A stretch of DNA of 64,000 nt from Veillonella sp. 3310. GTDB lineage: Bacteria; Bacillota; Negativicutes; Veillonellales; Veillonellaceae. The DNA lies in the NCBI RefSeq assembly GCF_003999875.1, contig NZ_RQVJ01000001.1:1-64000 (forward strand), given 5' to 3'. The translations under genes were made by a program, and so were the position numbers. Positions 45,217 to 55,905 of this stretch are shown piece after piece; position 1 is the first letter of the stretch, and every line of letters begins with the position of its first letter. Below the pieces are notes generated by a model. The model was not told where the DNA came from, made no database searches, and saw nothing but the letters and a program-made list of their open reading frames with translations.

Positions 45217-47647
45217 ATACATTGAAAACAATCTCGTCTGGAATAAAGACGGGGAATGTTATGCTTACTATGAGCTTGTTCCTTACAATTACTCATTTCT
45301 AAGTCCAGAACAGAAAATACAAGTGCATGATTCTTTCAGACAGCTTATCGCACAAAATCGTGATGGCAAAATTCATGCTTTATAAATCAGTACAGAATCC
45401 AGCATACGTTCTGCACAAGAGCGTTCCAAAAATGAAGTCACTGGCAAGCTCAAAGCGGTTGCCTATGACAAAATCGACCAACAGACAGACGCTTTAATAT
45501 CCATGATTGGCGAAAATCAAGTGAACTACCGTTTCTTTATCGGCTTTAAGTTGCTTCTCAACGATCAGGAGTTTTCTATGAAAAGTCTTACCGTTGAAGC
45601 AAAAAATGCTTTGTCTGATTTTGTCTATGATGTGAACCATAAGCTGATGGGCGATTTTGTTAGTATGAGTAATGATGAAATCCTGCGTTTTCAGAAGATG
45701 GAAAAGCTCTTAGAAAATAAAATCTCTCGTCGTTTCAAAATCCGCAGGTTAGATAAGGACGACTTCGGCTATCTGATTGAACACCTTTACGGACAGACAG
45801 GCACTGCCTATGAAGAGTATGAGTACCATCTATCAAAGAAAAAGCTGGATAATGAAACGCTGATTAAATACTATGACTTGATTAAGCCTACTCGCTGTTT
45901 GGTGGAAGAAAAACAGCGATATTTGAAAATCCAGCAGGAAGATGAAACCGTCTATGTAGCTTACTTTACCATTAACAGCATTGTCGGAGAACTGGACTTC
46001 CCGTCCTCTGAAATCTTCTACTACCAGCAACAGCAATTTACATTCCCGATTGATACGTCAATGAATGTGGAAATTGTAGCGAATCGTAAAGCCCTATCTA
46101 CTGTCCGCAATAAAAAGAAAGAACTGAAAGACTTGGATAACCACGCTTGGCAAAGTGATAATGAAACCAGCTCCAATGTGGCGGAAGCTCTGGAAAGTGT
46201 GAATGAGCTGGAAACCAATTTAGACCAAAGCAAGGAATCTATGTACAAGCTGTCTTATGTGGTAAGGGTATCAGCAAATGATCTTGACGAACTCAAACGT
46301 CGTTGTAATGAAGTGAAAGATTTTTATGACGATTTAAGCGTAAAACTGGTACGACCATTTGGGGATATGCTCGGCTTACATGAAGAATTTTTACCTGCCA
46401 GCAAGCGTTATATGAATGATTATATTCAATACGTGACCTCTGATTTCCTCGCTGGTTTAGGTTTTGGTGCTACTCAAATGCTGGGGGAAAATGAGGGGAT
46501 TTATGTTGGCTACAGCTTAGATACTGGACGCAATGTCTATCTGAAACCTGCTCTTGCCAGTCAAGGGGTTAAGGGTTCAGTAACCAATGCGTTAGCGTCG
46601 GCTTTTGTTGGTTCGCTGGGTGGTGGTAAATCCTTTGCGAATAACCTTATCGTCTATTATGCGGTGCTTTATGGGGCACAAGCAGTGATTGTAGACCCAA
46701 AAGCAGAACGTGGCAGATGGAAAGAAACCTTGCCAGAGATTTCCCATGAAATCAATATCGTCACTCTGACTTCTGATGAGAAAAACAAAGGCTTACTTGA
46801 CCCTTATGTGATTATGAAAAATCCCAAAGATTCTGAATCACTGGCTATTGATATTCTGACATTCCTTACGGGGATTTCCTCTCGTGATGGGGAACGCTTC
46901 CCAATCCTTAGAAAAGCCATTCGTGCAGTAACCAATAGTGAAGTACGAGGGTTGATGAAAGTGATTGAGGAATTACGGGTTGAGAATACGCCACTAAGTA
47001 CCAGTATAGCCGACCATATCGAAAGTTTTACAGACTATGACTTTGCACATTTATTATTCAGTAATGGTTATGTGGAGCAGTCTATCAGCTTAGAAAAACA
47101 ACTGAACATTATACAGGTTGCGGACTTGGTACTTCCCGACAAGGAAACTTCCTTTGAGGAATATACCACTATGGAGCTTTTATCCGTTGCTATGCTGATT
47201 GTCATTAGTACCTTTGCTTTAGACTTTATCCATACAGACCGAAGCATTTTCAAGATTGTAGATTTAGACGAAGCATGGAGCTTTTTACAGGTAGCACAAG
47301 GAAAAACACTATCTATGAAGCTGGTTCGGGCTGGTCGTGCTATGAACGCTGGGGTATATTTCGTGACCCAAAATACAGACGACCTCTTAGATGAAAAACT
47401 GAAAAATAACCTCGGCTTAAAATTTGCATTTCGTTCCACTGACCTTAACGAGATTAAAAAGACCTTAGCCTTTTTTGGTGTAGACCCAGAGGACGAAAAC
47501 AATCAGAAGCGATTGCGTGATTTGGAAAACGGGCAATGCCTTATCAGTGATTTATATGGTCGTGTCGGTGTGATACAGTTCCACCCTGTATTTGAAGAAC
47601 TGCTCCATGCCTTTGATACCAGACCACCTGTGCGAAAAGAGGTGTAA
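45200..47647 (+). pseudogene. Tn916 Orf16, VirB4-like transfer ATPase with premature stop
   Basis: The frame runs from ATG 45200 (TTAGGAGTG upstream) to TAA 47645, 815 codons, but codon 62 is TAA (45383-45385). The sequence reads on in the same frame after it (ISTESSIRSAQERSKNE...), so one base change, probably CAA to TAA, split the gene. The downstream part keeps Walker A SLGGGKSFANN and Walker B IVDLDEAWSF. VirB4 powers assembly of the mating channel. Internal restart at ATG 45503 would lose about 100 N-terminal residues. Conjugation is probably impaired unless the stop is read through or a restart works. Confidence 0.85.
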
Positions 47648-47649
47648 AT

Positions 47650-49827
47650 GTGAAACCATCAATAGTAAACAGAATAAAATCAAACTGGACGCTGAAACGT
47701 CTAGGTAAAGTGGCAATGACAGTGGCTTTCACACTTGTGATTGCCATTTTTCTTTTAGCCATGCTGGGAACGGTGGTTCAAGCTGCGGGCTTGGTAGATG
47801 ATACGGTCAATGTGGCAAATGAATACAGCCGATACCCACTTGAAAACTATCAACTGGATTTTTATGTGGATAATAGCTGGGGCTGGCTTCCGTGGAACTG
47901 GTCGGACGGGATTGGAAAACAGGTCATGTATGGACTATATGCCATTACCAATTTTATTTGGACAATCAGTTTGTATGTTTCCAATGCGACAGGTTACTTA
48001 GTACAGGAAGCCTATTCCTTAGACTTCATTTCCGCTACAGCAGATTCCATTGGTAAGAATATGCAGACCTTAGCTGGTGTGAGTGCAAACGGATTTTCAA
48101 CAGAGGGTTTCTATGTTGGATTCCTCTTACTCTTGATTTTGGTTCTTGGGGTTTATGTTGCCTATACGGGACTGATAAAGAGAGAAACCACAAAGGCAAT
48201 TCATGCCATTATGAATTTTGTGCTGGTGTTTATCCTATCGGCTTCCTTTATTGCCTACGCTCCCGACTACATTAAAAAAATCAATGACTTTTCATCAGAC
48301 ATCAGTAATGCCAGTTTATCACTTGGCACGAAGATTGTCATGCCCCATTCCGATAGTCAAGGCAAGGACAGCGTGGACTTAATCAGAGATAGCCTGTTTT
48401 CCATACAGGTTCAGCAACCGTGGCTACTGCTTCAATACAACAGTTCAGACATTGAAAGTATCGGTATTGACCGTGTGGAAAGCCTGCTCTCCACCAGCCC
48501 AGATTCCAACAATGGCGAAGACAGAGAAAAAATTGTTGCGGAAGAAATTGAAGACAGAAGCAATACCAATCTAACCATTACAAAGACCATTAACCGTTTA
48601 GGTACAGTCTTCTTCCTATTTGTCTTCAATATTGGGATTTCCATATTTGTATTCCTATTAACAGGAATCATGATTTTCTCGCAGGTACTTTTTATCATCT
48701 ATGCTATGTTTCTGCCTGTGAGCTTTATTTTAAGCATGATTCCATCATTTGATGGTATGTCAAAACGAGCCATAACAAAGCTCTTTAATACCATTTTGAC
48801 ACGAGCTGGAATCACATTGATTATTACGACAGCATTTAGTATTTCAACCATGCTCTATACCTTATCGGCTGGTTATCCGTTCTTTTTGATTGCTTTTCTA
48901 CAGATTGTGACCTTTGCAGGAATCTACTTCAAGCTGGGCGATTTAATGAGTATGTTTTCTCTACAGAGTAACGATTCTCAAAGTGTGGGAAGTCGTGTGA
49001 TGAGAAAACCTCGTATGCTTATGCACGCTCACATGCACCGTCTACAGCGGAAACTTGGACGTTCCATGACTACTCTAGGGGCTGGGTCTGCCATTGTTAC
49101 AGGTAAAAAAGGACAGTCGGGTTCGGGGAGTTCTGCAAGGACACAAGCAGATCACTCCCGACCAGACGGAAAGGAAAAATCAACACTTGGAAAACGTATC
49201 GGTCAAACCATCGGTACAGTAGCTGATACCAAAGACAGAATGGTAGACACTGCTAGTGGTTTGAAAGAACAGGTTAAAGATTTGCCGACCAATGCAAGAT
49301 ATGCAGTATATCAAGGAAAATCCAAAGTAAAAGAGAATGTCCGTGATTTAACCAGTAGTATTTCTCAAACCAAAGCGGACAGAGCCAGTGGACGCAAGGA
49401 ACAGCAGGAACAAAGGCGAAAAACCATTGCGAAGCGTCGCTCTGAAATGGAACAGGTCAAACAGAAAAAACAGCCTGCTTCTTCTGTTCATGAAAGACCG
49501 ACTACAAGACAAGAACAATATCATGATGAACAGACCTCAAAACAGTCTAATATTCAGACTTCATATAAGGAATCTCAACAAGCCAAACAAGAGCGTCCAG
49601 CAGTTAAGTCCGATTTTTCAAGTCCAAAAGTGGAACGCCAAGGCAATACCGTTCAAGAAAAAACCGTTCAAAAGCCAGCAACTTCAACCACTACAGCAGA
49701 TAGAACTTCACAACGTCCAATCACAAAAGAACGTCCGTCTACTGTTCAAAGAGTACCACTACAAAATACAAGAAGTAGACCACCAATCAAAACCGCCACC
49801 ATTAAGAAAGTCGGTAAGAAACCATGA
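47650..49827 (+). CDS. Tn916 Orf15, VirB6-like channel protein
   Basis: 725 aa starting at GTG 47650, two bases after orf16. About eight hydrophobic segments lie in the first 450 residues (for example VAMTVAFTLVIAIFLLAML near the N terminus). The C-terminal 250 residues are hydrophilic, rich in Lys, Gln, Arg and Ser, and probably disordered in the cytoplasm. This is the TcpH/VirB6-type polytopic subunit of the transfer channel. It overlaps orf14 by four bases (ATGA). Confidence 0.9.
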   Translation: MKPSIVNRIKSNWTLKRLGKVAMTVAFTLVIAIFLLAMLGTVVQAAGLVDDTVNVANEYSRYPLENYQLDFYVDNSWGWLPWNWSDGIGKQVMYGLYAITNFIWTISLYVSNATGYLVQEAYSLDFISATADSIGKNMQTLAGVSANGFSTEGFYVGFLLLLILVLGVYVAYTGLIKRETTKAIHAIMNFVLVFILSASFIAYAPDYIKKINDFSSDISNASLSLGTKIVMPHSDSQGKDSVDLIRDSLFSIQVQQPWLLLQYNSSDIESIGIDRVESLLSTSPDSNNGEDREKIVAEEIEDRSNTNLTITKTINRLGTVFFLFVFNIGISIFVFLLTGIMIFSQVLFIIYAMFLPVSFILSMIPSFDGMSKRAITKLFNTILTRAGITLIITTAFSISTMLYTLSAGYPFFLIAFLQIVTFAGIYFKLGDLMSMFSLQSNDSQSVGSRVMRKPRMLMHAHMHRLQRKLGRSMTTLGAGSAIVTGKKGQSGSGSSARTQADHSRPDGKEKSTLGKRIGQTIGTVADTKDRMVDTASGLKEQVKDLPTNARYAVYQGKSKVKENVRDLTSSISQTKADRASGRKEQQEQRRKTIAKRRSEMEQVKQKKQPASSVHERPTTRQEQYHDEQTSKQSNIQTSYKESQQAKQERPAVKSDFSSPKVERQGNTVQEKTVQKPATSTTTADRTSQRPITKERPSTVQRVPLQNTRSRPPIKTATIKKVGKKP

Positions 49828-50825
49828 AGTTGAAAACTTTAGTGATTGGTGGTTCTGGATTATTCTTGATGGTCTTCTCACTGCTTCTGTTTGTTGCCAT
49901 TTTATTTTCAGATGAACAGGACAGCGGAATTTCCAATATTCATTATGGAGGTGTGAATGTTTCCGCAGAAGTGCTGGCTCATAAGCCTATGGTAGAAAAA
50001 TATGCCAAAGAATATGGCGTTGAAGAATATGTCAACATACTTCTTGCGATTATACTGGTGGAATCGGGCGGTACTGCGGAAGATGTTATGCAGTCCTCGG
50101 AATCCCTCGGTCTTCCACCTAATTCATTGAGTACAGAAGAATCCATTAAGCAAGGTGTGAAGTATTTCAGTGAATTATTAGCCAGTAGCGAAAGGCTCAG
50201 TGTAGATTTAGAATCGGTTATCCAGTCCTACAATTATGGTGGTGGTTTCTTAGGGTATGTGGCTAATCGTGGAAATAAATATACCTTTGAACTGGCTCAA
50301 AGTTTCTCAAAAGAGTATTCAGGTGGCGAAAAAGTGTCTTACCCCAATCCCATAGCCATACCTATCAATGGGGGCTGGCGATACAACTATGGCAATATGT
50401 TTTATGTGCAACTGGTAACGCAGTATCTTGTCACAACAGAGTTTGATGATGATACGGTACAAGCCATCATGGACGAAGCACTGAAATATGAGGGCTGGCG
50501 ATACGTTTACGGTGGAGCTTCCCCGACTACTTCTTTTGATTGTAGCGGACTGACACAATGGACGTATGGAAAAGCTGGAATTAACTTACCACGAACCGCA
50601 CAACAGCAATATGATGTGACCCAGCATATCCCACTATCGGAAGCACAAGCTGGCGATTTGGTTTTCTTTCATTCTACCTATAACGCTGGCTCTTATATTA
50701 CTCATGTTGGGATATACCTTGGCAATAACCGTATGTTTCATGCAGGCGACCCAATCGGTTATGCCGACTTAACAAGCCCCTACTGGCAACAGCATTTAGT
50801 GGGAGCAGGACGAATCAAACAATGA
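49824..50825 (+). CDS. Tn916 Orf14, CwlT-like lysozyme/NlpC-P60 hydrolase
   Basis: 333 aa with an N-terminal membrane anchor (about residues 5-27). Residues about 50-175 form a lysozyme-like domain (LLAIILVESGG with a catalytic Glu), and residues about 215-330 an NlpC/P60 peptidase with Cys in FDCSGLTQW and His in THVGIYLGN. The two cut the glycan and peptide parts of peptidoglycan, opening the wall for the mating channel. It overlaps orf13. Confidence 0.95.
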   Translation: MKLKTLVIGGSGLFLMVFSLLLFVAILFSDEQDSGISNIHYGGVNVSAEVLAHKPMVEKYAKEYGVEEYVNILLAIILVESGGTAEDVMQSSESLGLPPNSLSTEESIKQGVKYFSELLASSERLSVDLESVIQSYNYGGGFLGYVANRGNKYTFELAQSFSKEYSGGEKVSYPNPIAIPINGGWRYNYGNMFYVQLVTQYLVTTEFDDDTVQAIMDEALKYEGWRYVYGGASPTTSFDCSGLTQWTYGKAGINLPRTAQQQYDVTQHIPLSEAQAGDLVFFHSTYNAGSYITHVGIYLGNNRMFHAGDPIGYADLTSPYWQQHLVGAGRIKQ

Positions 50826-50839
50826 GAAAGGAAGATTTA

Positions 50840-51757
50840 ATGATGAAATTTAGAAAAAATCAGAATAAAGAAAAACAGATACCAAAGGAAAAGAAACCTC
50901 GTGTCTACTATAAGGTCAATCCTCATAAAAAGGTTGTGATTGCCTTGTGGGTACTTTTAGGGCTTAGTTTCAGCTTTGCGATATTCAAGCACTTTACAGC
51001 TATAGATACTCATACTATTCACGAAACAACTATCATAGAAAAGGAATACGTTGATACTCATCATGTAGAAAATTTTGTAGAGAACTTTGCGAAAGTCTAC
51101 TATTCATGGGAGCAATCCGATAAGTCCATTGATAATCGAATGGAAAGTCTAAAAGGCTATCTGACAGATGAACTTCAAGCTCTCAATGTTGATACAGTAC
51201 GCAAAGATATTCCTGTATCGTCTTCTGTAAGAGGATTTCAGATATGGACGGTAGAGCCAACTGGCGACAATGAGTTTAATGTAACCTACAGTGTAGACCA
51301 GCTCATTACAGAGGGAGAAAATACAAAGACCGTCCACTCTGCTTATATAGTGAGTGTCTATGTAGATGGTTCTGGAAATATGGTACTGGTTAAGAATCCG
51401 ACCATTACCAACATACCTAAGAAATCAAGTTATAAACCAAAAGCCATTGAAAGTGAGGGGACGGTTGATTCCATTACAACCAATGAAATCAATGAGTTTT
51501 TAACGACGTTCTTCAAGCTCTATCCTACAGCGACAGCCAGTGAACTTTCCTACTATGTGAATGACGGGATATTAAAACCAATCGGAAAAGAGTACATCTT
51601 TCAAGAACTGGTAAATCCTATTCACAATCGTAAGGATAATCAAGTCACGGTATCGCTGACAGTGGAGTATATCGACCAGCAGACCAAAGCAACGCAGGTA
51701 TCTCAATTTGATTTGGTACTTGAAAAGAACGGGAGTAATTGGAAGATTATAGAATAA
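50840..51757 (+). CDS. Tn916 Orf13, TcpC-family conjugation protein
   Basis: 305 aa from ATG 50840, for which AAAGGAAG is well placed; ATG 50822, usual in annotations (311 aa), overlaps orf14 without such a site. A basic cytoplasmic tail precedes one transmembrane helix (about residues 37-55 of the long form), then two NTF2-like domains outside the membrane. TcpC interacts with the peptidoglycan hydrolase and the channel. Last transfer gene before the tet(M) leader. Confidence 0.88.
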   Translation: MMKFRKNQNKEKQIPKEKKPRVYYKVNPHKKVVIALWVLLGLSFSFAIFKHFTAIDTHTIHETTIIEKEYVDTHHVENFVENFAKVYYSWEQSDKSIDNRMESLKGYLTDELQALNVDTVRKDIPVSSSVRGFQIWTVEPTGDNEFNVTYSVDQLITEGENTKTVHSAYIVSVYVDGSGNMVLVKNPTITNIPKKSSYKPKAIESEGTVDSITTNEINEFLTTFFKLYPTATASELSYYVNDGILKPIGKEYIFQELVNPIHNRKDNQVTVSLTVEYIDQQTKATQVSQFDLVLEKNGSNWKIIE

Positions 51758-52133
51758 CAAATATTGGTACATTATTACAGCTATTTTGTAATCACGTACT
51801 CTCTTTGATAAAAAATTGGAGATTCCTTTACAAATATGCTCTTACGTGCTATTATTTAAGTATCTATTTAAAAGGAGTTAATAAATATGCGGCAAGGTAT
51901 TCTTAAATAAACTGTCAAATTGATAGTGGGAACAAATAATTGGATGTCCTTTTTTAGGAGGGCTTAGTTTTTTGTACCCAGTTTAAGAATACCTTTATCA
52001 TGTGATTCTAAAGTATCCGGAGAATATCTGTATGCTTTGTATGCCTATGGTTATGCATAAAAATCCCAGTGATAAGAGTATTTATCACTGGGATTTTTAT
52101 GCCCTTTTGGGCTTTTGAATGGAGGAAAATCAC
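51758..52133 (+). promoter_or_regulatory. tet(M) leader with attenuator hairpins
   Basis: Two leader reading frames and two large inverted repeats lie before tet(M). A 7-codon frame MRQGILK (51887-51910) follows AAAGGAG. GGTATTCTTAAA (51896-51907) pairs with TTTAAGAATACC (51982-51993), enclosing smaller stems. AAAAATCCCAGTGATAA (52059-52075) pairs perfectly over 17 bp with TTATCACTGGGATTTTT (52082-52098), a terminator. Tn916 tet(M) is known to be induced by tetracycline through transcriptional attenuation in this leader, and everything needed for that is present. Confidence 0.85.
52032..52118 (+). CDS. Orf12, tet(M) leader peptide
   Basis: 28 codons, MLCMPMVMHKNPSDKS to LLGF, spanning the terminator hairpin at 52059-52098. 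Ribosome position on this frame is thought to decide whether the terminator forms, coupling tetracycline stress to tet(M) transcription. It stops 15 bases before the tet(M) ATG. Confidence 0.8.
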   Translation: MLCMPMVMHKNPSDKSIYHWDFYALLGF

Positions 52134-54053
52134 ATGAAAATTATTAATATTGGAGTTTTAGCTCATGTTGATGCGGGAAAAACTACCTTAACAGAAAGCT
52201 TATTATATAACAGTGGAGCGATTACAGAATTAGGAAGCGTGGACAGAGGTACAACGAAAACGGATAATACGCTTTTAGAACGTCAGAGAGGAATTACAAT
52301 TCAGACGGCGATAACCTCTTTTCAGTGGAAAAATACTAAGATAAACATCATAGACACGCCAGGACATATGGATTTTTTAGCAGAAGTATATCGTTCATTA
52401 TCAGTATTAGATGGGGCAATTCTACTGATTTCTGCAAAAGATGGCGTACAAGCACAAACTCGTATATTGTTTCATGCACTTAGGAAAATAGGTATTCCCA
52501 CAATCTTTTTTATCAATAAGATTGACCAAAATGGAATTGATTTATCAACGGTTTATCAGGATATTAAAGAGAAACTTTCTGCGGAAATTGTAATCAAACA
52601 GAAGGTAGAACTGCATCCTATTATGCGTGTAATGAACTTTACCGAATCTGAACAATGGGATATGGTAATAGAAGGAAATGATTACCTTTTGGAGAAATAT
52701 ACGTCTGGGAAATTATTGGAAGCATTAGAACTCGAACAAGAGGAAAGCATAAGATTTCATAATTGTTCCCTGTTCCCTGTTTATCACGGAAGTGCAAAAA
52801 ACAATATAGGGATTGATAACCTTATAGAAGTGATTACGAATAAATTTTATTCATCAACACATCGAGGTCAGTCTGAACTTTGCGGAAAAGTTTTCAAAAT
52901 TGAGTATTCGGAAAAAAGACAGCGTCTTGCATATATACGTCTTTATAGTGGCGTACTGCATTTGCGAGATTCGGTTAGAATATCGGAAAATGAAAAAATA
53001 AAAATTACAGAAATGTATACTTCAATAAATGGTGAATTATGTAAAATCGATAAGGCTTATTCCGGGGAAATTGTTATTTTGCAGAATGAGTTTTTGAAGT
53101 TAAATAGTGTTCTTGGAGATACAAAGCTATTGCCACAGAGAGAGAGAATTGAAAATCCGCACCCTCTACTACAAACGACTGTTGAACCGAGCAAACCTCA
53201 ACAAAGGGAAATGTTACTTGATGCACTTTTAGAAATCTCCGACAGTGACCCGCTTCTGCGATATTATGTGGATTCTGCGACACATGAAATCATACTTTCT
53301 TTCTTAGGGAAAGTACAAATGGAAGTGACTTGTGCTCTGCTGCAAGAAAAGTATCATGTGGAGATAGAAATAAAAGAGCCTACAGTCATTTATATGGAAA
53401 GACCGTTAAAAAAAGCAGAGTATACCATTCACATCGAAGTTCCACCGAATCCTTTCTGGGCTTCCATTGGTCTATCTGTAGCACCGCTTCCATTAGGGAG
53501 CGGAGTACAGTATGAGAGCTCGGTTTCTCTTGGATACTTAAATCAATCGTTTCAAAATGCAGTTATGGAGGGGATACGCTATGGCTGTGAACAAGGATTG
53601 TATGGTTGGAATGTGACGGACTGTAAAATCTGTTTTAAGTATGGCTTATACTATAGCCCTGTTAGTACCCCAGCAGATTTTCGGATGCTTGCTCCTATTG
53701 TATTGGAACAAGTCTTAAAAAAAGCTGGAACAGAATTGTTAGAGCCATATCTTAGTTTTAAAATTTATGCGCCACAGGAATATCTTTCACGAGCATACAA
53801 CGATGCTCCTAAATATTGTGCGAACATCGTAGACACTCAATTGAAAAATAATGAGGTCATTCTTAGTGGAGAAATCCCTGCTCGGTGTATTCAAGAATAT
53901 CGTAGTGATTTAACTTTCTTTACAAATGGACGTAGTGTTTGTTTAACAGAGTTAAAAGGGTACCATGTTACTACCGGTGAACCTGTTTGCCAGCCCCGTC
54001 GTCCAAATAGTCGGATAGATAAAGTACGATATATGTTCAATAAAATAACTTAG
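52134..54053 (+). CDS. tet(M): Tetracycline resistance ribosomal protection protein Tet(M)
   Basis: 639 aa from ATG 52134 (ATGGAGGAAAA upstream), the standard Tet(M) length. It is an EF-G-like GTPase: G1 AHVDAGKTT (about residues 10-18), G3 DTPGHMD, G4 NKIDQ; the C-terminal domains III-V include the loop that displaces tetracycline from the 30S A site. No stops or frameshifts are seen. Expression is probably induced through the leader described separately. Confers resistance to tetracycline, doxycycline and minocycline. Confidence 0.98.
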   Translation: MKIINIGVLAHVDAGKTTLTESLLYNSGAITELGSVDRGTTKTDNTLLERQRGITIQTAITSFQWKNTKINIIDTPGHMDFLAEVYRSLSVLDGAILLISAKDGVQAQTRILFHALRKIGIPTIFFINKIDQNGIDLSTVYQDIKEKLSAEIVIKQKVELHPIMRVMNFTESEQWDMVIEGNDYLLEKYTSGKLLEALELEQEESIRFHNCSLFPVYHGSAKNNIGIDNLIEVITNKFYSSTHRGQSELCGKVFKIEYSEKRQRLAYIRLYSGVLHLRDSVRISENEKIKITEMYTSINGELCKIDKAYSGEIVILQNEFLKLNSVLGDTKLLPQRERIENPHPLLQTTVEPSKPQQREMLLDALLEISDSDPLLRYYVDSATHEIILSFLGKVQMEVTCALLQEKYHVEIEIKEPTVIYMERPLKKAEYTIHIEVPPNPFWASIGLSVAPLPLGSGVQYESSVSLGYLNQSFQNAVMEGIRYGCEQGLYGWNVTDCKICFKYGLYYSPVSTPADFRMLAPIVLEQVLKKAGTELLEPYLSFKIYAPQEYLSRAYNDAPKYCANIVDTQLKNNEVILSGEIPARCIQEYRSDLTFFTNGRSVCLTELKGYHVTTGEPVCQPRRPNSRIDKVRYMFNKIT

Positions 54054-54150
54054 TGTATTTTATGTTGTTATATAAATATGGTTTCTTGTTAAATAAGATG
54101 AAATATTTTTTAATAAAGATTTGAATTAAAGTGTAAAGGAGGAGATAGTT

Positions 54151-54339
54151 ATTATAAACTACAAGTGGATATTGTGTCCTGTATGTGGAAATAAAACACG
54201 ATTAAAGATAAGGGAAGATACTGAATTAAAAAAATTCCCCCTCTATTGTCCGAAATGCAGACAAGAAAATTTAATTGAAATAAAGCAGTTCAAAGTAACT
54301 GTGATTACAGAGCCAGACGCAAAGACGCAGAGCCGATAA
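54151..54339 (+). CDS. Tn916 Orf6, cysteine-rich KTR-domain protein
   Basis: About 62 aa. ILCPVCGNKTRLKI and FPLYCPKCRQEN contain two CxxC pairs of a zinc ribbon, the KTR motif being part of the first. The start is uncertain: AAGGAGGAGA (54137-54146) sets ATT 54151 as the best-placed codon, while TTG 54172 is the first usual start and would give 55 residues. Role unknown; conserved after tet(M) in Tn916 elements. Confidence 0.7.
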   Translation: MINYKWILCPVCGNKTRLKIREDTELKKFPLYCPKCRQENLIEIKQFKVTVITEPDAKTQSR

Positions 54340-54373
54340 AATGAGATTAATACAATCTCATTTTATCGGCTCT
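54329..54373. terminator. terminator between orf6 and orf9
   Basis: AGAGCCGATAAAATGAGATT (54329-54348) pairs perfectly with AATCTCATTTTATCGGCTCT (54354-54373): a 20-bp stem with T run TTTCC. The convergent orf9 is on the other side. Confidence 0.85.
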
Positions 54374-54398
54374 TTCCGTTATGTATGGATTCTTTTAA

Positions 54399-54752
54399 TT
54401 AGTCTTCGATGTTTCTTGCTTCGTTGATACCGCTGGCTAAAGATTCCATTAAGGATAGTTCTTTGTCTGTAAAGCTATCCATGTATTTCTCTATCTGTAA
54501 TCGTCGGGTGCTTTTTACCAAGTTATTAGCAGGTAAGAAAAATTCATCAACGGAAACATGAAGTAACGATACAAGGTCATAAAGAACTTGTATGCTGGGG
54601 TGTTGCCCTTTATTTTCAATATTAGTTAAGTACCGTGGGTCAATTTCAATCAATGCTCCCACTTGTTCACGAGTTAAACCTCGTTTCAATCGAGCTTCTT
54701 TAATGGCTAAACCAAAGGCTCTAAAATCATATTTATCTTCTTTTTTACGCAT
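54399..54752 (-). CDS. Tn916 Orf9, XRE-family repressor
   Basis: 117 aa on the minus strand; GAGGTGG precedes the start. Residues about 12-70 form a Cro/CI helix-turn-helix ([20 protein letters not shown]). In Tn916 this is the regulator thought to hold down orf7/orf8 and transfer expression until tetracycline-driven read-through from tet(M) produces antisense RNA against it. Arrangement and orientation are as in Tn916. Confidence 0.93.
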   Translation of the reverse strand: MRKKEDKYDFRAFGLAIKEARLKRGLTREQVGALIEIDPRYLTNIENKGQHPSIQVLYDLVSLLHVSVDEFFLPANNLVKSTRRLQIEKYMDSFTDKELSLMESLASGINEARNIED

Positions 54753-55255
54753 AGTAGACCACCTCTATACATTTTATTGTTCCTACTGAATTAAAAACAG
54801 GTATAGAAAAACGTGTTATATGGTTTATAGGTTTATATTTAATAAAAAGCACTACTAAACGCCAATAAAAAAACCGTTATATGGTAGTGCTATTTACGCT
54901 GTTAAAATATTGTATATTACTTCCAAATGGCGGTTTGTTGGAGGTCAACGTCGCCATGAAGTACATCATATACAATAAATTTCCTTACATTGGGTTCTTG
55001 TCAAAAAAAGTCGTCTATCTGCAATAGATAAGTACGTCCACCAATATGGTTTTATAAATCATATAGATAGAATAACAGAAGCATGTAAACAGAGAAATAA
55101 ATCTGTTTATATGCTTTTTTGGCTATTCAGAACTTTTTTACAAAGTTTATTTATCAGTAATGCAACAAATCCCCCTTTCACATTGGGACTAAGAGTGAAA
55201 GGAGATAAACGAGCAAGGCTCACTTCCTTTCCTAGACAGAAAGGGGGTGAGAAAC
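54753..55255 (+). promoter_or_regulatory. orf9-orf7 regulatory region
   Basis: No gene is seen in about 500 bases. AGCACTAC (54848-54855) and GTAGTGCT (54884-54891) form a long-loop hairpin. AGCAT-TAAACAGA and TCTGTTTA-ATGCT followed by TTTTTT (55080-55120) make an intrinsic terminator. The region lies between the divergent orf9 and orf7 and should hold their promoters. Confidence 0.6.
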
Positions 55256-55678
55256 ATGAAACCATCTTCTTTTCAGACCACAATAGAAAATCAGTTTGAC
55301 TATATCTGTAAACGTGCTATGGAAGACGAGCGAAAGAATTATATGCTTTATCTTTCAAGGATTGCAAAGCGTGAGGTGTCCTTTTCGGATGTTGGCGATT
55401 ATCTTGTTAGCCAGTTTGCGACAACAGATAACTATTCAACTGACTTTCAGATTTTTACACTCAATGGGTTATCAGTAGGCGTTGAAAATGATTTGTTGAG
55501 TGAAGCATTACGTGAGTTGCCAGACAAGAAACGTGAAATTCTACTGCTGTTTTACTTTATGGACATGAGCGATTCAGAAATTGCAGACCTGTTGAAATTG
55601 AACCGTTCTACTGTCTATCGGCATAGAACCAGTGGACTAGCCTTAATTAAAAAGTTTATGGAGGAATTTGAAGAATGA
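55256..55678 (+). CDS. Tn916 Orf7, sigma-70-like factor
   Basis: 140 aa from ATG 55256 (AGGGGGTG upstream). The C-terminal half is a sigma region 4 type helix-turn-helix: LPDKKREILLLFYFMDMSDS and IADLLKLNRSTVYRHR. With orf8 it drives expression of xis-int and transfer genes in the Tn916 scheme. It overlaps orf8 by four bases. Confidence 0.9.
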   Translation: MKPSSFQTTIENQFDYICKRAMEDERKNYMLYLSRIAKREVSFSDVGDYLVSQFATTDNYSTDFQIFTLNGLSVGVENDLLSEALRELPDKKREILLLFYFMDMSDSEIADLLKLNRSTVYRHRTSGLALIKKFMEEFEE

Positions 55679-55905
55679 AAACACAATATCCTATGATTCC
55701 CTTTCCTCTCATTGTAAAGGCAACAGATGGCGATACCGAAGCGATTAACCAGATTCTACATCATTACAGAGGGTACATAACGAAGCGTTCCCTACGACTT
55801 ATGAAAGATGAATATGGCAATCAAAGTATGGTCGTTGATGAAGTCTTACGTGGAAGAATGGAAACCAGACTGATTACAAAGATTTTGTCATTTGAAATTA
55901 AGTAA
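55675..55905 (+). CDS. Tn916 Orf8, helix-turn-helix regulator
   Basis: 76 aa. The sequence PLIVKATDGDTEAINQILHHYRGYI is conserved in the Orf8/sigma region 2-like helix-turn-helix family. It is translationally coupled to orf7 (ATGA overlap), and both act in the regulatory cascade from tet(M) toward excision and transfer. Confidence 0.88.
   Translation: MKTQYPMIPFPLIVKATDGDTEAINQILHHYRGYITKRSLRLMKDEYGNQSMVVDEVLRGRMETRLITKILSFEIK

Noticed and set aside
47068-47502. 144-aa open frame on the minus strand within orf16
   Set aside because: It is antisense to the well-conserved VirB4 motor domain and has no ribosome-binding site or domain.
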